A stretch of DNA of 64,000 nucleotides from Datnioides undecimradiatus (taxonomy: Eukaryota; Chordata; Actinopteri; Lobotiformes; Datnioididae): the NCBI GenBank assembly GCA_008933995.1, contig WARS01000032.1, positions 5,627,133 to 5,691,132 on the forward strand, read 5' to 3'. Below the pieces are notes generated by a model, which did not search any database, had not been told where the DNA came from, and worked only from the letters and a program-made list of their open reading frames with translations. A program made the position numbers and the translations under genes. Shown here piece after piece: positions 1 to 11,757 of the stretch (its first letter is position 1; every line of letters starts with the position of its first letter).

Positions 1-143
1 GATGAGCTGTCCTCTAATTATTGATTTCCAGTCGAGTCCGTGTCATCTCTCGTGGGGTTCAAAACTCTGCTGAAAGTAGAGTGAGGGAAACTTTGTTAAA
101 CCCGGGGAGAAATGCAAGCTTTGACTCAGAAATAGAAGCATTG

Positions 144-180
144 ATAGTGAAAGAGAGAGAGAGAGAGTGAAAGAGAGAGG
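144..180. repeat. (GA)n-rich tract
   Basis: GA dinucleotide run with interruptions, close to a (CA)n tract at about 293-342. Confidence 0.85.
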
Positions 181-292
181 CTGACAGAAAAGGAGGAATG
201 AGAGTACAGTACTGTGGCCTGGTTTGTGGTTCCAGAGGGATAGAGACACTTTCGCATTTCCCCTGCAAAACGAGATAGGATGAGCTCTTTTA

Positions 293-342
293 ACACACAC
301 ACACACACACACAAGGATGTAGACAAACACACACACACACCT
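293..342. repeat. Interrupted (CA)n tract
   Basis: Two CA runs split by a short unique insert. Confidence 0.85.
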
Positions 343-2844
343 TGTTCCCTCCTTCTAAGTGAGCCAGGACGAGATTCATGCAGCTTTGTTGTTGAGGCAG
401 CAGGAAACTTATTGCCCCAGATTTAACTGAACCTCCTTTACACATGCAGCAGTCGACTGTTACCGCACTTCAACTGAATTCAAACTATTTTCATCAGAAT
501 TTTGTCCTTCATGTTCTCGTTTCTGCCTCACTTCATATCGCAAAAATATCCAGTAAACTGCTGCGTGTGTGTGTAACAGACAGTCTGACCTCTGACCTTA
601 TCCTGCTGTGAAGCTTTCATTCCCATAGGCTGGGGGCTGCGGTCATCTCTGCAACCCCCCCCCCCCAAAAACACACACACGCAAACACACACGTACACAC
701 ACACACTGTTGGCTCTATTGGTATAGCTGTCGCTTGGCCACCCATTCAGGGCTCAGTCACGGCCACTTAGAGCGCAGCAGACTCAGGGATTCAGACGAGC
801 TGTGATCCAATGACATGTATTTATAATGAGGGGGCTGCGGGGACGTCTTTGTTGGACGGACACAATGTCAGCATGAGAGTGTGTGCGTGCGTGTGTGTGC
901 TGGGGGGTTAAATACAGAAAGAAGGGAAGTGGAGTGAGAGAGACCAGAGTCACCCCCCCCCCCAAAAAATCACACACAAACACGCAGGCATACACACCCT
1001 TCTCCTGGATACAAATTCAGGCTTTTTCTGCGTCCATTTACACGTCTCCTGCTTTCCCAACTCTCTCACTTATTCTCTGCCTTGCCTTTTTTGATCCGTT
1101 AGAAAGAGATTTACCTCGTTACCATGAGAATATCATCTACAGACTGACCTTGTCAAGTGAAAGAGAGGAGGACTTTGGTGAACAGTCTGTTCTCTGTGTT
1201 GGAAAAGTTACAATAGTTGAAACCAGACAGATTTCAGTCCTGTCAAAGTGAGTTTCAAGTCCTCGCTCAAACTCCAAGTTCACGTCACAGGTCTTTATAA
1301 GAGAGCTGACGGGTCAAGATGCTGGTCTCTCAGGCATCTGATCACTGGCTATTTAAGTGACTCAGCGTTTGAACATTTTCAAGCCTGTTAAGTGTTTTTA
1401 TGCAAAGCAGAACTCAAGTCTTTTCAGCGGATGGACTGAATAATTGAACATTAAACCTCTGTGGCAGAGGACTTCTCCTGATGTCTTCATTTTCTGTTCA
1501 GTTTTGTTAAAACCTGAGACTTGGATGCTTGGATGCTTTTCTTCTGTAGTGTCAACGCCAGCCGCAGCAGTTAAGTTAAATTCTTAAGTTTACAGCTGTG
1601 ATTAAAATCCATTTTGGTTTCATCAAGCACATAAAAGCGAAGCAGAGAGACTGGATTCATCAAATTCATCTGCCTCGTTCTCATCAGGGTGGTATATTCC
1701 CTCATATACAATCAAATAATTACCTATGTGACATAAAAATTACCATATGGATACTAGGTATTCAAAAACATCACCATCATAATAAAGAATAAACAGCTTT
1801 TACAAAGGTGGATTACTGATAAATATACATCAGTAAATGAAGCAAAGAATTTAGATTTTGATGGGTTGAAGCTCACACTTTTCTGCACCTTGCAGTGTGT
1901 GTGTGCGTGTGTGTGTGTGTGTGTGAAATCAAAGACAGTTAGAAATCAAAGACAGCAAATATTTTCTTTTGAGACAAAAATTCGGTTTTCACAAAGACAT
2001 TCAAAAATCATGGGGTAGTTATTTTAGTTATTTTAGGATTATATGACAGAGTAGAGAGGAGGAATAATGTGCTGCAACATGTCATGTTGTAAATGGTCCG
2101 TCTACATCCTCAGACCTCCTGTTTTATTGGCCTCATATTTTTACTTTTGTCACTCTAACATCATTTCAGTGGCCTCAGTAATCATTTTAAGGCTCCATGC
2201 ATTACTCCCCCACTCCTGCTTATACTGAAATAAACAAACGTATGTATTTCACAATATTCCACTCTTTTCAAGTTACTCTCTGTGTGCTGAAAGGTATGTG
2301 TGTGTGGTGTAAAGAAGGACTGTAGGCTCCCCTCTGCATACATTAGCCAGTTGTTGGGACAGCGTGGGCAGAAGAAGAGCCCTGGAGAGCCCTACAGGCT
2401 CAGGAAGGCCCCTCATAATTGCCCAATGTCTGAAACACTGCATCTATCCAGGGACTGTAGTCTGGCTCTGATCTCCTCAATCACAACCACCTCCACCTCC
2501 TCACAGCCCACACACGCCTTGATTTTTTTACTGTCCATCATCCTGTACTGTTGGAACATCAATAGCAATAATAATAAAAAAGAAAGAAACTTGAATTCAA
2601 AGCCTATAAACCTGAAGTCATTTTAGGTTTTATGGAAGGATTTGATGAATAATAAGAATACAATAATATAAGAGCAGTGGGTCAGTCCTCTTGTCACTGG
2701 TTTTCATTTATGGTCATGATTAAAGTCTGGACAAATTAGGATTAAATCCCTTATCTCTGCTGCTTGGATCCTTATCTTGTTCAGTCATGACAGTGCAAAA
2801 CCAGACAGAAGAGGAAGTGCGTCTGGTTGGTTGGTTGGCTGGTG

Positions 2845-2845
<1 letters not shown>

Positions 2846-2880
<35 letters not shown>
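2846..2880. repeat. (GT)n microsatellite
   Basis: About seventeen GT units preceded by a short GGTT repeat. Confidence 0.95.
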
Positions 2881-3247
2881 CCCTCGGGCATAACTGTGGG
2901 TTTCCCTGCTGACAGTGTGTCCTCTTGACGCTCCAGACTTTAGAGGTCAGAGGTGGACGAGTGTAGACTCAAACACAGACAGATATTGGTAGTCATGAGG
3001 AGGGAGTCCCTCCTGTATCTCAACTCCCCCCTTTTTCTATTTTAGTCCAAAACTGCTGTGTCAGTCCCGTGACGTGACACACAGACATGATTATTCACTA
3101 TAGAAGGTGAAGTGCAGCTTTATCTCAGTCATTTTCACTGGCCTTTATCATCTGGGCTGTAGAAATTTGACAGTTTTGTTGGGTTTTTTTCACCCTGTGC
3201 CCCAATTCTGTCACTAATTCTCTCCCTGTCTTCTTGTGTCTTTGCAG

Positions 3248-3835
3248 ATCAGCACGTTGAGAAAAATCACTGATTGGCTGAACAACGTTTGGCTCAACAA
3301 AAAGGATAACGGGAGCAATTCAACCATTTTTTTGATTTTCTAAAATACAATTAAAACTTGTAGCATTTTTCAAGGACAGTCACTGACACACTGAACCACT
3401 AAGTCTGGATCACATCCAAGAAAAAGACACTGACAAAGAGAGTGCTTGTAACACTAAACACAGTTTTCTCTTTCCTCTGGCTGTGCTTTAAGATGCTTTT
3501 TTGTTCAGAAAAAATATGCTAATATATTTTTTTATAATTTGCTGAATAACTGAATATTTTATTTTTCTTAATGTATAAATGATGTAAAGTGCCTCTGATT
3601 GTTGAATATATCCAGGTTTTATTGCTGTAATTGATCCTGTTGTTTGATTTTAAGAGTCTAAAATAAGAAGCATTTTTCCAGTTGTTATTTCTTTTGTTTT
3701 TTAAAACCCCCATCACTCTCTACTCTGTTACACTGCTTAAGTATTTTCATGTCATTCAAGTTTCTCTTAAACTTTGTGTGAGTGCACTGTGTAAACATAT
3801 ATAACTATGGCCAATAAAGACAAGATTGACTTTGC
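3248..3835 (+). other. Possible 3'-terminal exon of an unidentified plus-strand gene
   Basis: A long pyrimidine tract ending in TTTGCAG at 3241-3247 looks like a good 3' splice site. From 3248 one frame stays open for 30 codons to a TAA at 3338-3340. A second frame ends sooner, after about eight codons, at a TGA. A canonical AATAAA at 3813-3818 followed by a T-rich stretch would end the transcript near 3835. A candidate upstream exon at 31-77 has compatible phases in both frames. I do not recognise the peptide in either frame. The rest of the gene would lie left of the window. It could equally be a non-coding RNA or a chance arrangement. Confidence 0.25.
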
Positions 3836-4622
3836 CATTTTTTGTCCATTGAATTTATTTAAATATATTTACAGCAAACACCCAGCTTAGAGGCATTGTT
3901 GTCCCATTCAAAATTAAAGCGGGATAAATGCCTATCGAATTCATTTAGGGCTTGCAGTGCTATGTAGGAGTGGAAATTATATAAGAGTGAATTTTAAATT
4001 ACCTAAAATAAATGCAGCTAAGACTTCTATGACATTAAAGACTGGAAATAAAGATAAAATGATCCACCAGTCGACAGGCCCAGCACCAGCTAACTCAGCC
4101 ACTGTATAGGCCGGACTCTCAAACTAATTACGATAAAATGCCTTTAACTTAAAAGATTGTAATTAAACAACTGCTTTATTTTTAGTTTTGCTGTTTTTGC
4201 CACAAGCTTTTGATACAAAACCAACACTGAATTTTCTTTTTGAAGCTTAACCCGAGGAACAAATCTGGGCCTACATGAAACCATCCTCAGGCCTAGTGTA
4301 CAGTAGGAATGCAGAATTTAATTTTTTGCATTTTCAATAAAAAACAGAAATATTAAGATGGGTTTTTTAAGAAAAAAGAAGAAGAAACATTCTGGTGTTG
4401 CAGATTTCAACTTCACAATAATCTGTAATATGGTAAAGAAAGCATCATGATTTTCTAAAGATGCAACATTTTGCTTTGTAGCACAATAAGAGCTTGTATC
4501 AAGCTTAATAAAGTTATTTTTTTCCAATTAATCATCACTGGGGTTTGAATTAAAATGAAAAACGTGTAATAAAAGCAAATTGAGTTAGAAATGAATTTTA
4601 GAAATTGTTGTTTTGCTGCTTT

Positions 4623-4624
<2 letters not shown>

Positions 4625-4655
<31 letters not shown>
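4625..4655. repeat. (GT)n microsatellite
   Basis: About fifteen GT units followed by a short GA run. Confidence 0.95.
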
Positions 4656-4665
<10 letters not shown>

Positions 4666-5398
4666 CAGCGGCCATCATCTGAATAAATGCAAATGTGCTC
4701 TGCCTCCACCTGGCATCATGCCAAGTATCTATAGCAACCACATCCTCTGACAGCCTCCGTCCATCCCTCCCTCCTTCACTCTCTAATTAGTCCTCTATCT
4801 TCCCTATAGCTCTTTTCTTCTGCTGCTTTTTTCTCCCACGTTCTCCGAAAGCTGCGCACAAAGAGGCTGCTCCGAGCTCCCTGTCCGGCTCAATAAGAAA
4901 ATCAGGACTAAACCAAATATTTTAGCTCGTTTAGACCGACGCTAAATGAACAGCAACACCCAGCAAAATGTCCTTTAAATAAAATGTGGGTTTCTTTTCT
5001 TTCAATGAAATCTGGAGACATCTAAGCACAGCCTTATTTCAAAGCACCCTGTGTATTTAAATAAAATCACTTGTTACACTTGTAAGGGGCCGTTTTCAGT
5101 TCGCCCACCTTCCTCGTAGGATTCATGTGTTGCTGTGTTGCGTTCACGGTCAAGTTCAAGCGCCAGCACGGCCTCGGGCGGAGAGGCAACGCCATCTGAC
5201 CCAGCTCACCCTCCCTCTTCTCCCAGCGCCGAGCTGCACCGACACCTACCGGCCATCCGTGGAACTGCAGCCAGAGCTGTTCACTCATTCGTGGGGATGC
5301 CGCGTCCTCCAGTGGCCATTGTATGTCATTGCAGACACCATTTGTCGGTATTGTCGATGATCTGAAACAAGGACACTATGTTGCAGCGAATACAGTGA

Positions 5399-5420
5399 TC
5401 TCTCTCTCTCTCTCTCTCTA
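5399..5420. repeat. (TC)n microsatellite
   Basis: Ten or so TC units. Confidence 0.9.
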
Positions 5421-5819
5421 TGGTTCTAAATCTCAATAATTCATGTTCATGTACTTTCTATTTTTGGGATCCAACTGTCAATGAATTTAGTTAATTATTA
5501 GATTAGAAAATGTTAATGTTATTCTGCTTCAGGTGTTTTAACAGCTTAAATTACTGCATTTTACACTGTCTATTTTTTTAGTGGATTATTATTTTTATGT
5601 TGTATTTTATTTATTATTCACAATATTTATTGACCTTATTTCTTTTTAAATTAAAACGATAACACAGTGGATGTTAAGTGATAATGTTGCTGGTGTCCTT
5701 AAAGCTCTAACTTGTTTTTTTATCCAGTGCTGAAGCTGCTCCACAAATACAGACATTATTCATGGACAACAGAAACAGCTGAAGACTAAACATGCATTAA
5801 TCTGTTGTCAACATCCAGT

Positions 5820-5825
5820 TTTATT
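5820..5825 (-). terminator. Candidate poly(A) signal of slc25a42
   Basis: An AATAAA on the minus strand lies 3.3 kb downstream of the slc25a42 stop codon. I saw no clear canonical signal between the two on this strand, so it is the best candidate for the end of the 3' UTR. The UTR would then cover about 5.8-9.13 kb. Transcript data could show an earlier, non-canonical site. Confidence 0.35.
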
Positions 5826-8129
5826 TGAGAATTTGATATTTGAAAATTTTCCTACAGATACACCATCATCACTCGAGACTTGACACAGGGTGCGGTATTA
5901 GTAGGTTTACATTCAGTTGGCACAAATCACTAGAACTGACAAAACAGCCGTCACATCACTGCGGCACTGAAACACAAAAATTACAAGATAATCTGTTGTA
6001 AACATGCAAACACAGTGGCATTCTATGTCTGCACGTCCATAGAGGATGACCCACAAATAGGGTTAAAACAATTCAATTTGCTTTTATGAGAGCAAATAAA
6101 ATCACATTTTTAACCAGTTTGTTGTTGTAGTGTTTGAGCATCTCCCCTCAATAAACCACTGTCAGGTTCCACACAAAAAATTACTTTCCTTTCAAAAACA
6201 AAAACATTTGTTTGGCATTTCTTGATTGTCTGGGCTTTTTTTTTTCCAAACTTCTAGTGAACTCTGCCTATTCTAGGGTATTTCATCATGTATTTACCCT
6301 CCTCATCTGATCTATGGGTAGATCATAACATTACAATACCTTTTACTTTTGTCCAATTGACATCAGGGTATAAATAACCAATAAATGTTCTTTTATATGC
6401 TTCCTAACATTCCTCAAATTAGTCTTAGCCTGGTTGGAATGGATTGATCGAGTCTGTCAGGGAGCAAATACCCTACAAGGCAGTTTTAAAATTTTACAAA
6501 ATTCACGTAAAAAATGGACCTGAAGAAATACATTCAGTCACAGAGGTCTGACAATCTCCACACTTGAAAACAACCTTTTAAACCATCCACTGCCCCTTAA
6601 TTATTCGTAACTTCATGACCGAAGCAAGGCTAGAAAATGGAAGCAACCTTTAAAAAGGTTAGTAGCTCAGTCATAGTAAAAATGTTACTATTCCTTGTTA
6701 GGCACTTAAGAGTCAGTAACTACCCTTTACTCTGCATTCAGTTACTGTATACTTTCTACTACTTTGCACACTTCTGCTCAAGACGTGTCATTGATCTGAA
6801 CTCACAAGAGACTGTTTACCTCCTGCTACCAAGAACAAGAGCTTAAAGGCAAAACCCTGATAGTCAAAGACTGAACCTGCATCCGTTCTGTTCTGCTGTT
6901 TACCACCGGGAATAGTGGTTTTCTACCATTTGCTGATTAGAACGTATCGGACTGTGTTTAGGTGTCTGCTGCTACAATTCTCCTGAATCACTGGACAATG
7001 AGGAAAACATCATCACAGAATCCACAAACAGATGAGGAGATAAACTGAAGACAGGTGAGACAGAAGCAGGTGAGTTGAGGGATAAGTCTAACAGTGAGAG
7101 TTGGAGCTGACAACAAGCTCTTTCATCAGACGGATCCTGATTTACATTCTGTTTTTACCAGTTTTAGAACATTGTATTAGAACAAGTTTCTAGATGCTGC
7201 TTGGACTGTAGTTAAAATTTAAGTAAGGTATCAAATAAAAAAAAAGTCACTCGAGTATTATATCAGCATTGGCATCAGTAAATTTAAAATCATAACAAGG
7301 CAGGAGACAGAAATGATGTGTCAATTAATTGATTAAATGAATTGGTTAGAGATTCAGTCCTGCAAAGTGCTGCAGCAAAACTTAATGCAAAGATTTCAAG
7401 TTTTTTGTGTGCCGTTTAAGACCTGTAATACATTATTGTACCTGGGCTCCATGGGGTTTTTATCTAATGATAATTCAACAAAATGATGATTAAGTGATGA
7501 TTATTAAAAAGTTGAATATTATTTTTTTTAATCAATTAAAAAAACCACAGGACTTTGGTTTTGGAACTTAGATTTTTTTTTTTTAAACTTAATGTTAATT
7601 CTCAGGTGAGACTGTCTCCCCCAGTGACAGAGAATGTTTCCAGCTTTATTCTGGTAAAAGGTGCCACTTTCCTGCCCTCTGCTCCAGTTGGCTCTGCACC
7701 CAGCTGCTTGCCCGGCTCAGCCACCGTGCTTCAGCATGTGCAGTCTAAGAATAGAAACTATTGACACTCTCCACATACGGTCAGTCTGCATAAATACTGT
7801 TAAAATCATCTCACATACGGTCAAACGAAAACAGAAGCACCTGGTGTCATTTCTGACGCAACTTCATGTAAAACACTGATATGTGAGACTGTCAGGGTCA
7901 TTTGATGAGGTAAAGTTTAATACTAACGTACTAAATCATGTCTGTAACAGAGAACTCAAATATCTCTTCAGTAATTCTGTGCATATTTCTAGTCAAGCTA
8001 ATCCATTAGCAAAATCTGCTACAGCTCTGCAACTATTGTCCTGCCAAGTTTTACACAAAACCCTGCAGCTGCCACACCAACGACAAATGGAAGACAACAT
8101 TTCTATACTGTATGTGAGACTGTCTGCGT

Positions 8130-8151
8130 ATGTGTGTGTGTGTGTGTGTGT
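8130..8151. repeat. (GT)n microsatellite
   Basis: About eleven GT units, probably in the slc25a42 3' UTR. Confidence 0.9.
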
Positions 8152-9130
8152 CCTTAAGTGGTGACATACCAAAGATGGCCAGAATATTAGAAACACCTCT
8201 CAATATATGGTAATCCTCACATGCGCTGTCAACAACAAGACAATATCTAAAAAGCCCATTATATGATATGATTACAGTGAAAACAAACAAAATGATACGG
8301 GCACTCTTTGTACTTCATATCTGTTGGCACTGGCATGAAATGCAGCTCATGTGTCTGCTGTCAACACGGTCGCTAAACTGCCATTTGAGTTTTAGGAGTA
8401 CCGCTAAAAGATACAGGACACATAGCAATTTCAATATTTTCAGCTCAGACAAAAACTGACCATCTGATGGCAGTAACATCGCTGTTACCTCGGCGATGGG
8501 CAAAATTTTTGCTCTAAGTCAAATTCTGTGCTTTAATATACTAAACACCGCTAACATATAATGTGTGACTAGCTCACATCCTAAGCTTTGGTATAATTTC
8601 TCAAAACAAACTCACTCGTGACAAAAAAAAATCTCAGGGGCACAGTTCACACTAAATAAATCAAATCCATCGTAAAAGTTCATGTGTGGAAACCTGCATT
8701 GCACTGGAAGGTGTCAGTCTGAAGCACACACACGCAGGCAGGTGGGAGACCTCAGTGTGTGAGAACCTTTAAAGCAGATTTTGATTGACATACACACTCA
8801 CGGGCCTGATCCACAAGGGCAGGAGCATTATAATTTGTGTGCACACACATACACACATAAAATCACTGAGCATATTGCACTTAGATGTACATGATAACAG
8901 TGCGTACACATCCTCGGTACCATCCAACATACATCCGAGACTACAAGGACAGCATATCCCCGGATAAAGTGAGAGAATGCACTGATATTACCCACTCGTC
9001 CAGAGCCAGTGTGTGCTTACTTCTATCCAAAAATACACAGCCATTACTTTCTCACTTCCTCTGTTGCTCTTCAGAGGGTGTATGGGGGTCTTGTCATATC
9101 CCTGTGTTTCCTTTTCTCTCTGTATCGCTA

Positions 9131-11757
9131 TTACCGAGCTGTGTAGCCCATCTGATGCAGCTTCCTCAGAAGGATCTGAGTAAGGTCAAAGGTGGTGAAG
9201 CTGATCCCCACCGCAATGGGTCCTTTGACCCAGTTCATACTGAGACCTTTGTAGAGTCCACGGATAACCCCTTCCTCAGACACTATCTCCCTCATAGTGC
9301 CCAGGATGGTCCCATACGTGTGACCCGTGACTCCTGCGGTCTGCATGCGGCGTCGTACCACATCCAGGGGGTAAGACGCCGACTGGCCAATGAGACCTGC
9401 ACATGCTCCGAATGCCAGACGTTCATATGAGTAGGGCTGAGGCCGCCCACTGTGCTCTTCATGGAAAAGGAAAGCATAAAGAAGTGCAGTTAGGTATGCA
9501 CATACACAACATTAACATTAGGCTTAAAAGAAAGGGGTGGCAGACAAATATATGTAGACTCTACCTGCGTGTATTTTCTTCAGTGTCTCATAGGTAAAGA
9601 AGCTGAGGCCAGCATAGGGGACAACACCCAGAATGGTGGGAGTAAAGCCTCGATACAGCGTCTTCAGACCCTCTTCTCGGGAAATCCGCACAAAAACGTG
9701 CAGAATGTTACTGTACCTATCCAGAGGAGGCGCCATGAACAAGAACAACAAAACAACATGAATTAGCATGAAACTGGGTGAGGAACTGCGCAGTGAAAAG
9801 GATTCAGCTCGTGTGTTTAATATCCGCAAATTACTGTGTCTCGGCAGCTAAAGATGACCATACATTTCTTTTGGCGTCACAGCCATCCTGGCTCGCACCA
9901 TGTCCAGCGGATAGGTCAGCATGGCTGCAGTGGTACCAGCCATAGAGCCTGCCAGTAACCTTGGAAGTGGAGGTAAGGGTCTGGGACATGGAAAAAAAAC
10001 AGTTTTATGTATATAAACTTTTCAGATTTTTCATTAGTCCACAGTAAAATCTTATGTGACTTTATCAGATCTAAAACAAAAGAAACTGTTCAGACAAAAG
10101 TCTGCAAATGAGCGAACAGGCCTGAGTGCTACTTCTCCCAGTGTAAACCAACACTTACTTCCCCTGAGAGCCATAGTAACCTCCCAGCAGCCCTTTGTAC
10201 TGCTCGTGTGCGCAGAACTGGATGGCAGCATATGGGATGACTCGCACCATGGTGGCAGAGTTCCCCCTCCACAGACTGAAGAAGCCATCCTTCAGGTAGG
10301 TGCGGTAGATCAACCTGTAGGCCTCCTGCAATGCAATGTGCACACAATTACTTGATCTATTTTTAGATTTTTGTCTTTTAATTTGGTGCTGTGATTTATT
10401 CTTTGAGGGTCAGAGTGACAATTAATATGTTAGTAACTGCACACTGCATGAAATTTAGCACATGCAAATTAATGTAACTGTGAATTAACAAGTAAAAATA
10501 GCAAATAAGATCTTTAAACATGAGGCTCATGTCAACTGCAATGGATGTGAACTGATCTCGTGCTATGAACAAGACGCAGGCAAATGTTGTACTAAGAAAG
10601 TGACTTTAATGCGTGATCCAACCTACCTTGGCAGAGAATCTTGCTGAAGACACTGAAAGATAAACCATAAGTCAATTATAAGTAACATTTTCTAATATTC
10701 TCATTGCCATGAAAGCATGAGGAGCACAGTTACAACACAACATTACTTCTACGGCATCCATGTGGGTCATTTCTCATTTACAAATAGTTTCCACTTTTAG
10801 GTCAGCAGAGTGTCCAACTTGCCTTGGAAGATGATTTTAGTCCTGTCCAATGGGGCGACAGCTGTCTTGGCCACAGCTCCTGCTAAAGCCCCCGAAAAGA
10901 GCGAGTTGATGACAGAGCGAGTGTGCTTCAGGCCCTGCACGGTGATAGAGGAATCACATTTACAGACACCAACACTAAACAAAGTGATTCCTGTAAAAAT
11001 TGCGCCCTTGCATGAACAAAGTTGTGTTTGAGATGCTGTTGATCATTAAACTGGAGTTATATAAAGTATAATAGATGACATATGACTAGCCAGCTTACGA
11101 AGGCTCACAAATGGGAGCAGCTGTCCTTAAATGAACCGAATACAAAGAAGAGGCCATGAGGCTACTGAACTCAGCTCAACTCCCTCACATGCATAGGTTA
11201 CAGCAAAGCAACCAGCACAGAGAAGACATACTTTAACAGCACACAGACACTGAAACAGCTTTGGGATGTCACTATGCCAATGAATATTACCAGATATTTT
11301 TTCCTTCTACATAATCACATAGTAATTGCTCACTTTGAGCAGTAAGTCAGGTTGGTTTGACAGGACTCAAAACTCACATTATGATTTTATCATGTTTTAG
11401 TTGTTAGATGATATTCTGCTTATTGATGCTTTAAGAATTTATCCAAAGTAGAAAAATCACTCTGACTTCTCTAATGTAGAATTGAAGTGTTCAATTTTCA
11501 AGTATTTGATTTGATTTTTAGTTTTTCTCTAAATGAGACAAATAATCCAAAGTCACTGATTAAAACCGAGCCATAAAAATGACATGTATAACTCACAGGC
11601 TTGATTTTGTGACTGACTTTTCCCTTTAACTGTTAACTAAGGAATTGTGTCTATAAAAATGCAGCTCAGAGCTCACCTCTGATTGAGTGGAGGAAGCCCG
11701 TGGCAGCACTTCTCCCTGCGTGAGTGATGCTCGCTGTTCCTGGACCCCACTCCCCAT
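9131..11757 (-). CDS. slc25a42: Mitochondrial coenzyme A carrier, solute carrier family 25 member 42
   Basis: The family carries coenzyme A and related adenine nucleotides across the mitochondrial inner membrane. Seven coding exons on the minus strand join in phase: 11677-11757, 10823-10934, 10627-10652, 10159-10325, 9864-9980, 9565-9716 and 9131-9456. They give 326 residues, against about 318 in human. The three carrier signature motifs are visible: PLDRTK near residue 55, PLDMVR near 153 and PLDVVR near 248, one per repeat module. The segment containing [15 protein letters not shown] near the C-terminus is characteristic of this member. The start MGSGVQE resembles the human MGNGVKE. Exon 2 ends with a GC donor (AAG|GCAAGT), and the next exon is only 26 nt. 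The C-terminal tail is slightly longer than in human. armc6 lies just upstream on the same strand, the same neighbour order as in human. Confidence 0.96.

Larger units (their letters stand above)
1..5819. other. Left flank without a clear gene
   Basis: This stretch is AT-rich non-coding DNA with many dinucleotide repeats, listed separately. The only gene-like signal is a weak plus-strand terminal exon at 3248-3340 with a poly(A) signal at 3813. A possible matching upstream exon lies at 31-77, where a pyrimidine-rich tract and CAG precede about 47 open bases and a GTAGAG donor. Around 4.8-5.3 kb the base composition is somewhat richer in GC, but I see no convincing exon there. The ORFs of 60-120 codons in this stretch overlap simple repeats or lack splice context. 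Confidence 0.5.

Noticed and set aside
883-1251. Plus-strand ORF of 122 codons
   Set aside because: It starts inside a GT-rich repeat and crosses a poly(C) run. There is no splice context and the peptide is not protein-like.
8885-9430. Plus-strand ORF of 181 codons
   Set aside because: Its 3' half is antisense to the last slc25a42 coding exon, which has clear homology. The frame is a shadow.
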